64,000 bases of DNA from PALSA-693 sp963834725. GTDB lineage: Bacteria; Actinomycetota; Acidimicrobiia; Acidimicrobiales; Palsa-688. The DNA lies in the NCBI GenBank assembly GCA_963834725.1, contig CAWICN010000001.1:5870078-5934077 (forward strand), in the 5' to 3' direction. Made by a program: the position numbers and the translations under genes. The notes below the pieces were generated by a model. It searched no databases, was not told the origin of the DNA, and saw only the letters and a list, made by a program, of their open reading frames with translations. The stretch's first letter is position 1. The number at the start of each line of letters is the position of its first letter. This document shows positions 40,698 through 50,208 of the stretch, in pieces.

Positions 40698-41513
40698 GTG
40701 GCCACGGTTTTGATCACGGGCTGCCGTTCGGGCATCGGCTTTCACACCGCCCTCGCGTTCGGGCGGCATGGGGACGTGGTGTATGCGACCGTGCGCGACC
40801 CGAACGGGGCCGGGCGGCTTCGGCAGGCCGTCGAGCGCGAATCGTTGCCTGTTGTCATCCGCCCGCTGGATGTCACAGACGGGGCGGCTATCTGCGAGGT
40901 TGTGGCGGAGTTGATCTCGGAGCGGGGGGCTATCGACGTCCTGGTGAACAACGCGGGGATCGCCTTTGTTGAGTCGATCGAGGAGCTGGACGAGTCCCGG
41001 GCCCGGCTGGTCTGGGAGACGAATTTCTGGGGGCCCTTGAGGTTGTCGCGGAGTGTCTTGCCCCATATGCGCTCGCAGGGGAGTGGGATCATCATCAACT
41101 TGTCCAGTTATGGGGCGCGCTTTCCTGGGGGACCGTGGCTCGCTATGTACGGGGTCTCGAAAGCCGCGCTCAGCAGTTTTACGGAGTCACTGGACGCCGA
41201 ACTTTCTGGCACCGGAGTGCGGGCGGTCGCCATCCAGCCGGGGTTCTACGCAACCGACCTCTACGGCGAGCGCAACCGAGCTGTTATCGACCCCACTTCT
41301 CCGTACGCAACTGTTGTCGCCAGCGTGGATGCGGAGATTGCCGCAGGCATCGCTGCGGGCGGAAATCCTGAGCATGTCGCCGACGCCATCGTGGCGGCAG
41401 CGAACGACCCTCGAACACCGGTGCTTGTCCTGGTCGGCGACGACGCGCACGCCGACTGGGACGCCTACCGTCGCAGCACCATGGAGGAGTGGCGCCAGGA
41501 CCTAGGCAGTTGA
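40698..41513 (+). CDS. Short-chain dehydrogenase/reductase
   Basis: A classical SDR of about 271 residues. The NAD(P) motif is 'VLITGCRSGIGFHTALAFGRHG' (TGxxxGIG), followed by 'LDVTDGAAI', 'VLVNNAGIAF' (NNAG) and the catalytic Ser in 'IINLSSYGARFPG' with YxxxK in 'WLAMYGVSKAALSSF'. The GTG at 40698 is chosen because the fold starts there and GGGGGAC precedes it; the longer upstream frame is not homologous. The neighbours are exported-protein and regulator genes and give no substrate hint. Confidence 0.87.
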   Translation: MATVLITGCRSGIGFHTALAFGRHGDVVYATVRDPNGAGRLRQAVERESLPVVIRPLDVTDGAAICEVVAELISERGAIDVLVNNAGIAFVESIEELDESRARLVWETNFWGPLRLSRSVLPHMRSQGSGIIINLSSYGARFPGGPWLAMYGVSKAALSSFTESLDAELSGTGVRAVAIQPGFYATDLYGERNRAVIDPTSPYATVVASVDAEIAAGIAAGGNPEHVADAIVAAANDPRTPVLVLVGDDAHADWDAYRRSTMEEWRQDLGS

Positions 41514-42057
41514 CGGGGTCAGGCCGGCGGGATCCGGAGCGGCGGGAGCTTGATCCGTAGTCCGCTCGCCCTTCTGCGACCGCGTCTCGATGGATAGGTC
41601 GTGGTTCCGAGCGCCTCGGGAGTGAACGGCAGGCGAGGCCGCGACCGGGAGAGACTGGCGCTGACAAACTCCGATTCAACGGTTCGTTGAACTGGCGTGC
41701 CCTGGGCTGGGGGGTTCTGATGTGATGGAGAGCCACACCGACCAGGTGATCGTCGTCGGTGTCGGCGCCGCTGACACGAGAATGCTTACCAAATGGATTG
41801 TTGGTACGAACCAGAGGAATTCAAGCGCCTATGCGGACTTCCATCCGGAGCAGGAGAGCCGAATTCTCCCGCCGTCCTACACATTATTTGAACGGTGGAT
41901 GGGATGGCTACTCGCCCACACGCGTGCCTGATCCTCGCATTCTGGCTGCACAGGAAGAATGCCGGAGGGCACGGTTGGAACAGTCTTGCGAGAAGATCGC
42001 CTGCCCCGACACTGGATTGTTGATGGGTTTCATGTTTGGTTTCAGGACTGAAATGGA

Positions 42058-45000
42058 TCACAGTATTCGAAGCGTCCTCATGTGTCGGCGGACCGACGAC
42101 TCTGTTGCTGAGGGAGGGGTGAGATGGGGCGTCCCGTTGGATTCGCTCATCCTGTTCTCAGCCTGGAGCGCGAGGAGGGCTTCTTCAGCTGCTTGGGAGG
42201 CCTTGGCGACCGACCAGGATGCTCCTTCGGCGAGCAGGCGGGTGGCGTCGGGTCCGAGGGCATCAGTGCACTCCTGGCGTAGTGGTCGGTCGAGTCTGTC
42301 AATGAGGGGCATGTCACGAAGACCGATGTCAGCCTCGATGCGCTCTGCGCCGCCCCACAGTCGCAGCGACTGCTCCGGGTGTCCCCCTCTGGCAGCAAGC
42401 CGGGCAGAGGCGCGAATCCCACAGGTGAGCAATGTTCTCAGGCCGGACCGGCGGCAAAAGCGCACCAAGCGCAGGGCGTGTGCTGTAGCGACAGCGTGGT
42501 CGTTGACCAGCTCGGCGGCCATACCCACATACATCGAACTCCATTCTGCCAGCCAACTTGAGTCGAGAGCGTCCAGCTCGGCGAAGGCCTCGAGACACGA
42601 CGGGTAGGCATCGTTCTCTTCCCCCATCAGCTCAATGACACCGGCGAAGACCCGCATCGTGAGTACTCCGCCCCGCCAGCCCACGGTCTTGGATAGCACT
42701 ATGCAGTCACTGATGGCGCCGGCGACCTCAGGCCCTACGCAGTCCCACAGGATGGCGGCCGACGCTATTTTGGCGGCCGTTGACGCGGCATCTGAGATCA
42801 CACCACAGGCCTCACAAGTATGTTGGGACTGCTGCATGACTCGGAGGGCGTGCGACTGTTCACTGCCAGCCCGAAACCACTCCAGATCGGCCATAACCCA
42901 CGCCCAGTCAGCCCGAACAGTGAGGATCTCCGGATGTTGGTCACGTAGCTCGGCCAGCTGGTCGGCGAAGGCGGCCGCCTCGCCAAAACGACCCACTTGG
43001 GTCGCGGTGTACGAGGCGTCGGAGAGGGCCACAGACAGCTCGTCGACCGATATCCGGGACCGGTCGGCGGCGCCGAGCGCCTCCCCGAGGCGCTCCAACT
43101 CCTCGTCATGCAGCCCCAGGTCCAACCACCACCAACTATAGGCCAGCGTCAGGGCGACGGCGGCCTCCGGCTCGGAGGTCGACATGGCGTGCTCCACCGC
43201 TGCGCGCACGTTGTCCAACTCGGCGGCCAGTCCGGCATAAGCCGAGGGGTCTGGGCTGCCCCGCGGACCTGGCAAACGGGACAGCAGATGGTCGCGGTGG
43301 CGGCGGGCGGCGTCGTCTCGCTCTCCGCTGGCCTGGAGCAGTTCGGCCGCGAACTGGCGCACCGGTTCGGGTAGCCGGTATCGCCGCTGGCCGGCGGGAC
43401 CGTCAACTACCGCCACCAGGGACTTGTCGACCAGGCCGCCAAGGACGCTGACAATGTCCGCGCTGCTCGCTGGGGCGACGGCGGCGGCGGCCTCCAGGAT
43501 GAAACTGGTGCGGAAGACGGCCAGCCGGCGGAACAGCTCCTGCTCGGCCTCGCTGAGTAGGTCGTAGGACCAGGCCAGGGCGGCCCGCATGGTGTGATGG
43601 CGTTCCTCCCGGCCGTGACCGCCGGCGGGCAGCGCAAGGGTCTCTTCCAGCCGCTCCGCGATCTGGGCGGGCGACAACAGCCGGGCCCGGGCGGCTGCCA
43701 GCTCGATGGCCAGCGGCAGCCCTTCGATGCGTCGGCACACCTCCGCTACCCCGGCGGCGGTGGGCGGGTCCAGCTCGAAGCGGGGGTAGACGGCCTGGGC
43801 CCGCTCGACGAATAGCGCCCCCGCCGCGGAGACCGCCACGTCGACGGCGGTGTCATCGGTGGGCAGGTCAAGGGAGCCGACCTCGACCAGCCGCTCCCCG
43901 GCCACGCCCAGCGACTGGCGGCTGGTAGCCAAAACGACCAGGCCGGGGCAGGTGCCCAAAAGGCCGGCGACGAGCTCGGCGGCGGCCTCGACCACATGCT
44001 CGCAGTTGTCCAGCACCAGCAACAGCTGTTGGTGGCCGATGGCCGCCCCCAGCCGGTCCCGTACCAGCACCGGGCCGCCGGTCTCGGCGAGGGGGTCGTG
44101 GTGGCCCATGGCCTTGGCCACCGCGGTGGGCACCTGGGCCGGATCGCGCAGCACCGCCAGCTCGGCCAGCCACGCCCCATCGGGGAATTCGTCCAGCAGC
44201 CGCCGGGCCGCCTCGACGGCCAGGCGGGTCTTGCCCGCCCCGCCCGGCCCGACCAGGGTCACCATTCGGCCGGTGCGGAGTAACCCATGGACCAGCTTCA
44301 GGTCGTTGTCGCGCCCGATGAACGAGGTGCGCACATCCGGCAAGTTGTGGGCGATAGCCGGCGACGCCAGCAGGGGCGGAAACGACGAGGGCAGATCGGG
44401 ATGCGCCAGCTGGAAGATGGGCTCCGCCTCGTCGAAGCCGGGCAGCAAGAACAATCCCCGGTGCACCAGCGACGGCGCCGGCAGGAGGTGCCGCAAGAGC
44501 GCCGCCGTCTGGGCGGACATCAGGATCTGCCCGCCGTGGCCAGCCGCGGCCAGCCGGGCCGCCAGGTGAACCGCTACCGCCGTATAGTCGCCCTCTGCGG
44601 TGGGGACGGCCAACCCGGTGTGCACGCCCATGCGCACCCGCAGCGGTCCCTCCGCCGGCCAGGGATAGGCAACCAGGGCCCGCTGGGCGTCCACGCACGC
44701 GGCCACCGCCTCCGCGGCGTCGCCAAACGCCAGGAACAACCCGTCCCCCCGGGTGTCGACCTCCGACCCCCCATGATCAGCCACCGCGGCTCGTATCAGG
44801 CGCCGGTGTTCCTTCAGCAAGGGCGGGTAGCGCTCCCCCAACCGGCGGAACAAACCGGTGGAGCCCTCCACCTCGGTGAACACGAACGTGACATTCCCCG
44901 ACGGCAAGCCCGGACCGCTCGTACCGGCCGGGCCCACCATCGGGGCGGTCGTCTCAGCCGACGCCAGCAGCGCCCGATCCTGGTCGAGGATGCCCGCTTC

Positions 45001-45699
45001 CAGGTCCCGTAGCTCCGTGCTGGGTTCGATACCGAGCTCGTCGCCCAACATGGTCCGCAACCGCTGATAGGCGCGGAGGGCGTCGGCCTGGCGGCCGGAG
45101 CGGTACAAGGCCAGCATCAGCTGCGCCCAGCGCCGTTCCCGCAGCGGCTCGGCCGCCACCGCCGCCTCCAGATCGCCTATCAAAGATCGGTGTTCACCTG
45201 CGGCCAGGCGGGCGTCGACGAGCAGCTCCTGGCCGGCCCGGCGCAACTCCCGCAGACGGGACGCCTCGGCCATCCCGGTCGGCTGATCCGCCAGGTCCAC
45301 CAGCGGCTCCCCCCGCCACAAAGCGAGCGCCGCTTCCAGCTCCTCGACGGCCCGGCCGGTGTCGTTCTGCTCGAGGGCCCGCCGACCCCTCTCGACCAGC
45401 CCGGCGAAGCAGGCCGCGTCGACCTGGTCGGCTTCGACGTTGAGCCGATAACCGCCGGGGACGGTCTCGATGACCCGGGCCGGCAGCAACCGCCGCAGCG
45501 ACGCCACATAGTTCTGCAGGGTCTTTGTCGCCGAGCGGGGCGGGCTCTCGCCCCACAAGGCGGCGACCAGTTCCCCCATCGTCACCACCCCTGGAGCCCG
45601 CACCCCCAGCAATTCGAGCACGGCCCGCTCCTTCGCTGCCCCTACGACCACCTCGACGCCGTCGTCGCCCACCACCCGCAGCGGCCCCAACACCCCCAT
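42058..45699 (-). CDS. Giant SARP regulator: wHTH-BTAD-cyclase-NB-ARC (copy 2)
   Basis: Paralogue of copy 1, about 1213 residues, with the same domain order. The first 620 residues are nearly identical to copy 1, including the altered cyclase motif 'FTEVEGSTG' and the P-loop 'GPGGAGKT'. From 'VGSLDLPTDDTAVDVAVSAAG' on they diverge: the TPR-like C-terminus differs in many residues ('YTATQVGRFGEAAAFADQLA' versus 'RATYLGRLDDAAAFVDRLA'). The last 30 residues ('NGTPHLTPPSATESSVRRH') are unique. Unlike copy 1, its 5' end lies only about 230 bases from a divergent exported-protein gene, with dispersed repeat copy 4 between, so the pair probably shares regulation. Confidence 0.87.
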   Translation of the reverse strand: MGVLGPLRVVGDDGVEVVVGAAKERAVLELLGVRAPGVVTMGELVAALWGESPPRSATKTLQNYVASLRRLLPARVIETVPGGYRLNVEADQVDAACFAGLVERGRRALEQNDTGRAVEELEAALALWRGEPLVDLADQPTGMAEASRLRELRRAGQELLVDARLAAGEHRSLIGDLEAAVAAEPLRERRWAQLMLALYRSGRQADALRAYQRLRTMLGDELGIEPSTELRDLEAGILDQDRALLASAETTAPMVGPAGTSGPGLPSGNVTFVFTEVEGSTGLFRRLGERYPPLLKEHRRLIRAAVADHGGSEVDTRGDGLFLAFGDAAEAVAACVDAQRALVAYPWPAEGPLRVRMGVHTGLAVPTAEGDYTAVAVHLAARLAAAGHGGQILMSAQTAALLRHLLPAPSLVHRGLFLLPGFDEAEPIFQLAHPDLPSSFPPLLASPAIAHNLPDVRTSFIGRDNDLKLVHGLLRTGRMVTLVGPGGAGKTRLAVEAARRLLDEFPDGAWLAELAVLRDPAQVPTAVAKAMGHHDPLAETGGPVLVRDRLGAAIGHQQLLLVLDNCEHVVEAAAELVAGLLGTCPGLVVLATSRQSLGVAGERLVEVGSLDLPTDDTAVDVAVSAAGALFVERAQAVYPRFELDPPTAAGVAEVCRRIEGLPLAIELAAARARLLSPAQIAERLEETLALPAGGHGREERHHTMRAALAWSYDLLSEAEQELFRRLAVFRTSFILEAAAAVAPASSADIVSVLGGLVDKSLVAVVDGPAGQRRYRLPEPVRQFAAELLQASGERDDAARRHRDHLLSRLPGPRGSPDPSAYAGLAAELDNVRAAVEHAMSTSEPEAAVALTLAYSWWWLDLGLHDEELERLGEALGAADRSRISVDELSVALSDASYTATQVGRFGEAAAFADQLAELRDQHPEILTVRADWAWVMADLEWFRAGSEQSHALRVMQQSQHTCEACGVISDAASTAAKIASAAILWDCVGPEVAGAISDCIVLSKTVGWRGGVLTMRVFAGVIELMGEENDAYPSCLEAFAELDALDSSWLAEWSSMYVGMAAELVNDHAVATAHALRLVRFCRRSGLRTLLTCGIRASARLAARGGHPEQSLRLWGGAERIEADIGLRDMPLIDRLDRPLRQECTDALGPDATRLLAEGASWSVAKASQAAEEALLALQAENRMSESNGTPHLTPPSATESSVRRHMRTLRIL

Positions 45700-45723
45700 C
45701 CGCACAAACCCCAAGCTAGCCCC
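43865..45723. repeat. 1.86-kb direct repeat, copy B (5' part of SARP 2)
   Basis: Near-identical partner of 34202-36060. The match ends at 45723; to the right copy B meets dispersed repeat copy 4 at once, while copy A meets the IS1380 block. The paralogue C-termini are much more diverged, so the identical part was homogenised recently. Confidence 0.9.
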
Positions 45724-45725
45724 GG

Positions 45726-45870
45726 CCGGCCCCCTACCCAGCCACGACCGGGCCCCTACCGGCCCGTCACACCCTCATCGTCATGCCCCGCGCACCCGCA
45801 GCCAAAGCCACTGCGATCCCGCTACGGGACACAGCCCGCAACTCGCGTTCGAGAAGGAGAAGCCCGTGTA
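45726..45870 (+). repeat. Dispersed repeat, copy 4
   Basis: Core 'CCCTACCCAGCCACGACCGG' to 'CCCGTCACACCCTCATCGTC', then 'GCACCCGCAGCCAAAGCCA' and 'CGCAACTCGCGTTCGAGAAGG', as in copy 3. It fills the space between SARP copy 2 (-) and the exported protein gene at 45934 (+), and so probably carries both promoters. Confidence 0.75.
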
Positions 45871-45933
45871 CCCATCGCCTTCGGCCAACAGCGACCCACA
45901 TCGGACCGGTCCCATCAGCCTAGGAGGGCTCCA

Positions 45934-46509
45934 ATGCAGCGGTTGATCAGGCGGGGGCTCACGGCTGCCGCCGTTTTGGCCAGCATCGCCACTCCTCTGA
46001 CCCTCTTGAACACCGAGGCAGGTGCACAAGCGGTTCGAGGAGCCGAGATACTCAACAGTACTGGCTACGTGATAGCAATACCGCCCGACAACCCCGGCGC
46101 CGCTGGCCTCATCGGCGGTGGACCGATAACCGCCCGCGGCGTAGTGTCGGCCAAGGGCACTTGGGCTCAGACTACGTCCCTGCCCGGTGACCCGGCTAAT
46201 TCCTCTCGCGGCATCGTTGCCTTTCCCAACGGCACTTACACCGTCCTGGTGACCGGCGGAAGCTTCAGTTTCACCTCTCTCAACCAGTCCACCTGCCGAT
46301 ACACCGGCATCTTCACCAACCAGCACTCCACTATTGTGTCCGGGACCGGCGAGTTCGCCGCCGCCACCGGTACTTTCACGGTCAACTCCAGTTGGACCGG
46401 CTACTTCCCACCCGTCGCTGGTGGCGGCTGCAACTTCAACGTCGATGCAGCAGCTTTCAACGTGAACCACGGCCAGGCAGTGGGGAGCATAAACCTCCAC
46501 ACACCGTGA
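45934..46509 (+). CDS. Exported protein, paralogue of the one at 39464
   Basis: A 191-residue secreted protein. The signal peptide is 'MQRLIRRGLTAAAVLASIAT' plus 'PLTLLNTEAGA'. The mature part parallels its paralogue: 'GGPITARGVVSAKGTW', 'VAFPNGTYTVLVTGGSFSFTSLNQSTCRYTGIFTNQHSTIVSGTGEFAAATGTFTV', 'GGGCNFN' and the identical end 'GSINLHTP'. Two conserved Cys are kept. The divergent SARP regulator is next door. Function is unknown. Confidence 0.77.
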   Translation: MQRLIRRGLTAAAVLASIATPLTLLNTEAGAQAVRGAEILNSTGYVIAIPPDNPGAAGLIGGGPITARGVVSAKGTWAQTTSLPGDPANSSRGIVAFPNGTYTVLVTGGSFSFTSLNQSTCRYTGIFTNQHSTIVSGTGEFAAATGTFTVNSSWTGYFPPVAGGGCNFNVDAAAFNVNHGQAVGSINLHTP

Positions 46510-46799
46510 TCGATCCTCACCGAGGCGTCCACGACTAGTAGAAGGACGCCTTCCTCACCAGGCTGGATGCGGGTGGGACTGAACTTACTGTCGGAATCGG
46601 CTGGCAGAAACCCTTGGAAGGTCCCTCCTGTACGGAGGGACCTTTCTCGGTTCAGGAAGCAGTGTGATTCTGAGCGAGTCAGGCTCTGACTCGAGTCTGC
46701 GAGAGAATTGGAGTCGGCTCGGAGCGAGTCGATACCCCCGGTGGTCCGAACTCCGATGTCGAGACCTCCCGACTTGGCCGATTTGAAGCCGCCCTCGAC

Positions 46800-47661
46800 T
46801 TCGTCTCGGTGCCACATCTCGCCGCAAAGGCTGCGGGCGATGGGATTGCCGCGCGTGTTCGTGAACACCAGTCCGCTCGGCCCCGGCTTGTGCCAGGCCA
46901 GGTGTTCAGCGAGGACGGCGGCAATGACCTCGGGTATCGGCACCGTCCGGAAGCCGGCCTTGCTCGTGGGGTTGCCCGAATGTGGGCACTCCGGCTTTGG
47001 CGCCGGTCAGCTGCCGGTCTACCCGGACCTGCTTTCGCAGGAAGTCGACCCGATCGACGGTCAGCCCGAGGCACTCGCGCTGCCGTAGGCCCATGCCGGC
47101 TGCGAAGACGATCAGGGCCTTGTACCGGACCGGCACAGCATCAGCCAACGCCGTCACGTCGGACACCGAGAGGGGCACTACGTCCGTGTCGAGCTTCTTC
47201 GGCAGCGCGATCCGGATGCACGGCGACGCCGCTATCAGCCGGTCACCGACGGCCGCGTTGAAGATGGTGGCTACCACCGGTAGACGAGCTCGACCGAGCC
47301 GGGTGCCAGCTTGTCGCTAAGCTGCTTGACCCAGGCTTGGACCTCACTCCGCCGGACGGCCCCGATGGGCCGGCGTCCGAGGGTGGGGTAGGCGTGGAGC
47401 CGGAGGTACGTTTCACATTGAGCGGCGGTCGACGGTCGGTGCACCTGCCCCAACCGCCACTCCTCGGCATAGTCCTGGAACTGGGTGCGCCCGCCAGCCG
47501 GGTCGACGTACAGCCTTAGGGCGGGGTCCCCCCGGATGGCGTCCAGGAAGCGGTCGGCGTCTCCCTTGCGGTCGAAGTGGCGGGTCTTCTGGGGGCCCGC
47601 CCGGGTACTCCCGCCAGCGGGCCCGGTACCGCCCGTCCGGCCTCTTGTCGATGCTTGCCAC
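46800..47661 (-). pseudogene. Tyrosine recombinase (phage integrase) remnant
   Basis: Integrase pieces lie in successive frames on the minus strand: 'MASIDKRPDGRYRARWREYP' at 47661, then in a shifted frame 'KTRHFDRKGDADRFLDAIRG' and 'YLRLHAYPTLGRRPIGAVRR' up to 'GSVELVYRWVATIFNAAVGDRL', then the catalytic-domain start 'ALIVFAAGMGLRQRECLGL' (first Arg), then, shifted again, 'PIPEVIAAVLAEHLAWHKPG' and 'GLVFTNTRGNPIARSL'. At least two frame breaks are needed, and the HxxR and Tyr region is gone. It is a dead remnant of an integrated element. Confidence 0.75.
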
Positions 47662-47949
47662 GAACCCTCGGAACCCCAGATCCAGTCCTCAAAGTCCTCA
47701 GGTCCTCAAACAGTCTTCAGTATTGAGGACTACAAGGGTGCAATACGGGCACCCAGGGTAACCATCGGTGAAGACAAATCCGCAGGTCAGAGGCCATTTT
47801 AGAGCGTCATGCGCTGGTGTCGACGGTGAGCCGGTCTGTAGGCGGGATTCAACGCAACCGTGGCATGCAAGGTCGTGGGATGGCGTGGTGGGGCGCTGAC
47901 CTGCTCTTTCGCGACGCAGACCGCGACCGGAGCGTCACCGAGCCGCCGA

Positions 47950-47973
47950 AATATAGGGGTGAATATAGGGGTG
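47950..47973. repeat. 12-bp direct repeat pair AATATAGGGGTG
   Basis: Two abutting copies of AATATAGGGGTG about 290 bases upstream of the integrase remnant. A similar doubled TATAGGGAT stands at the start of the intact integrase at the right end (63948-63967). They may be arm-type recombinase sites. Confidence 0.4.
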
Positions 47974-48729
47974 GCGGGCCACAGGAAGATGGGTGTGCCC
48001 GGGACGCGGGGCCCCTACATGATCGAGCGCTGGAGTGGCCGCTGGCCGCCGGCACTGGGCTTAGAATCAGCTCGGAATGCTGGAGGTCGTCAGGCCGCTG
48101 GACAACTCCAGCCGACTGTCCTAGGAATGATGGCTTCAGTTGGGGCCAGGTGACGAATCGATTTGGCCCGGTGGGACCACGCTGAGTGAGTCCGTATGGT
48201 AGATGAGATGTCCGTTCGCTCGCGGCCGTACACACCTTCGAACACGGCCGTCGGAAATAACGGTCCCTGTGCCGGCGGTCAGGGGCACGTCGCTCCCGGC
48301 CTTGGGGGGCATCTTCGCCTGGGATTACGGGACGGACAATCTGGAGGGGTTAGTTGACTAATGTTAAAGTTCCCTAGCCGTCGGTCGGTACTCGTCCACC
48401 CGTCTTGTGTCCGTCGGTGACTGCGATTCAGAAAGGATGATCTGTCCACTCGACCTATCGACGGCTGCGTGGGTACGGCCACAGTAGTTGGCTGCCGGTG
48501 CGGTTTTGGTGAACGGCGAAGTTTGGGCAACGGTGTGCCGATCGAAGAGTCGCCAGCGTTCAGCTCTGTCGCGCGGACCGCGACGCGAATGAGGCGAGGG
48601 GTCCGATGTTGTCTCGGCGAGGCCCAGCTGGCGAGCATCGGCACGGTCCATGGGCGGCCCTGCGCGGAAGCGGCCCGGCGGGCAGGAAAACGCCATGTTC
48701 GTAGGCCATCTCTCCATCCGAGACACGTG

Positions 48730-49085
48730 TCACACCTGCGTACGGTTCCGCCCCTGCTTGTTCAGGCGGTGGCGTAGCTGCCATATCCGCAAAGATGCAA
48801 CCAACGCAGCGAGCAGCACCCGCCGATCGTGGCTAAGAGGAGAGCCACACCGAGTGGCATAGTCCTATTGACACTGAAATACGAGACCTTGACCGAGTGG
48901 GTGTTCTGCAGGATAAATATCAGTAGCAGCACGAGGATCAAGGTGGCGATGATGCCGCCGAGCCACGTGCCCGAGATGCGAGTTCGCCGGGTTGGATGAT
49001 GCGAAGGCGCCGCCGCCCGCCTGGGCTCGCTCGGGCTCCGGGCCGGCGGTAGAGGATCGGCCGATGACGGCGGCGTGTCTGTCAT
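48730..49085 (-). CDS. LapA/DUF1049-like membrane protein, frame broken near 48822
   Basis: From ATG 49085 (GAGGGGGG upstream) the protein has a Pro-rich cytoplasmic N-terminus and a LapA-type helix pair: 'LGGIIATLILVLLLIFILQNTHSVKVSYFSV' and 'MPLGVALLLATIGG'. At about 48821-48824 one base appears to be missing; in the corrected frame the second helix continues 'VLLAALVASLRIWQLRHRLNK' and stops at 48730, the usual ending of this family. The uncorrected frame gives a Cys/Trp-rich tail that stops at 48762. Function in Actinobacteria is unknown. Confidence 0.65.
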
Positions 49086-49618
49086 TAGGACCCCCCTCTT
49101 CTCGGGTGGACGACAGAAGTACTCGTCCGAATCTACCCTCATGGGGTCGGTTGTACGTCGTGCTCCTGAGGCGCAGAGACCAGGCCGGGGACCGTCGCTG
49201 CGCCCATTAAGAACAGGGCGATCGGTGCTGCACGGCCGGGGGTTGAGCGGCTCGGCACGCCGCGCCAGGAATCGGCATCGTTCGGCGTGGCCCGCGAGTG
49301 ATGGGGCCCCGGCGTTCCGACGGACGCATAATCTCGGCCAGCCGTCCCAAGGAAGCGCCGCCGAAGATTATGCTCGTGGCCGGCGGTCACAGGTGGGTTC
49401 GAGCCTGTGTTCCCTCCCTGCCGAATATCTGCTCGAGGCGCCGGGCTGCTGGCGCCGTCGCTGGAGTGCATATCGCCCTGTCCGGGCCGGTCTCGCGAGC
49501 AGCCACTCCCGGAGGGTTGGGCACTGCTTGCCCCTGCAGGCCCTTTCTGTGCTCCACTCCGGGATAGGATCGTGGGTCAGTTGGTTACCGTTCCGGGGAG
49601 GGGGACCAACCATGAGTA

Positions 49619-49860
49619 ATGTCGACTCAGATCGACATCGAGGAGGCGGACGCCGCCGGCGCCCTGGATCTGATCCTGGTCCTGACCGACGCTGCCCTCG
49701 GCTCGCTGCGGCGGTTCCGTCCCGGCGCCGAGACCGTCCGGCTCCTCCAGCGCCTGGGCCGGCGGCGCAAGCTCGCCCTTCGCAGCAGCGACCTGATGCG
49801 GGAGCACGGCAGGATCGTCGTGGGCGTCTCGGAGGTGGCGCCCGCGAAGGGCGACCGCTG
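49619..49860 (+). pseudogene. N-terminal fragment of a PhaC-like (polyhydroxyalkanoate synthase) gene
   Basis: The 80 residues 'EEADAAGALDLILVLTDAAL', 'LRRFRPGAETVRLLQRLGRR' and 'RIVVGVSEVAPAKGDR' look like the start of actinobacterial PHA synthases, ending at the point where the next conserved residues (RFxDPAW) should follow. Instead an Arg-rich out-of-frame stretch begins and the frame ends at 49912. No alpha/beta-hydrolase core with the lipase-like box is found downstream. It is a truncated remnant. Confidence 0.5.
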
Positions 49861-49980
49861 TCGCCGCCGTGATCGACCAAGAAGGCGTCGACGGCAGTCT
49901 GGATCAGCCTGACAACATCGTGCTGGCCAGACTCGGGAGGCATGGAGACCGTTTCTCGACCTCGGCGGGGCACGTACGGG

Positions 49981-50208
49981 TCAGGGAGCGCTGGTGCTGG
50001 CGTCGTCGGAGGCGGCGCGGGCGGCGTCCTTGGGGACGAACTCGCACGTTCCCTCGTGACGAGCCGGCTTGGCGCACATGCGCCCCGTCCGCAGGTCGGT
50101 CTGGCCGCAGCGATGCACAGCCGCCAGCTGGGTGTCGACGGCGCTGTTGTGGACGTCTTGGCGGCCGTCGGGTTCCGGGTGCATGGTCGGTTCGGGGTCA
50201 AACGGCAC
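49981..50208 (-). CDS. Small Cys/His-containing protein, function unknown
   Basis: The GTG at 50208 stands behind a strong GAGGAGGAG RBS, giving a 75-residue protein. It contains 'HRCGQTDLRTGRMCAKPARHEGTCEF', three Cys plus His residues spaced as in small actinobacterial zinc-ribbon-like peptides, then an acidic Ser/Ala tail. I do not know the function. It is one of few intact ORFs in this decayed stretch. Confidence 0.55.
   Translation of the reverse strand: MPFDPEPTMHPEPDGRQDVHNSAVDTQLAAVHRCGQTDLRTGRMCAKPARHEGTCEFVPKDAARAASDDASTSAP

Noticed and set aside
40173..41066. Minus-strand ORF of 297 codons
   Set aside because: It overlaps the well-supported SDR gene and has no protein-like features.
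41722..41931. 69-codon ORF downstream of the SDR gene
   Set aside because: No motif; the region resembles the degraded flank of the SARP duplication and the frame is not kept in the other copy.
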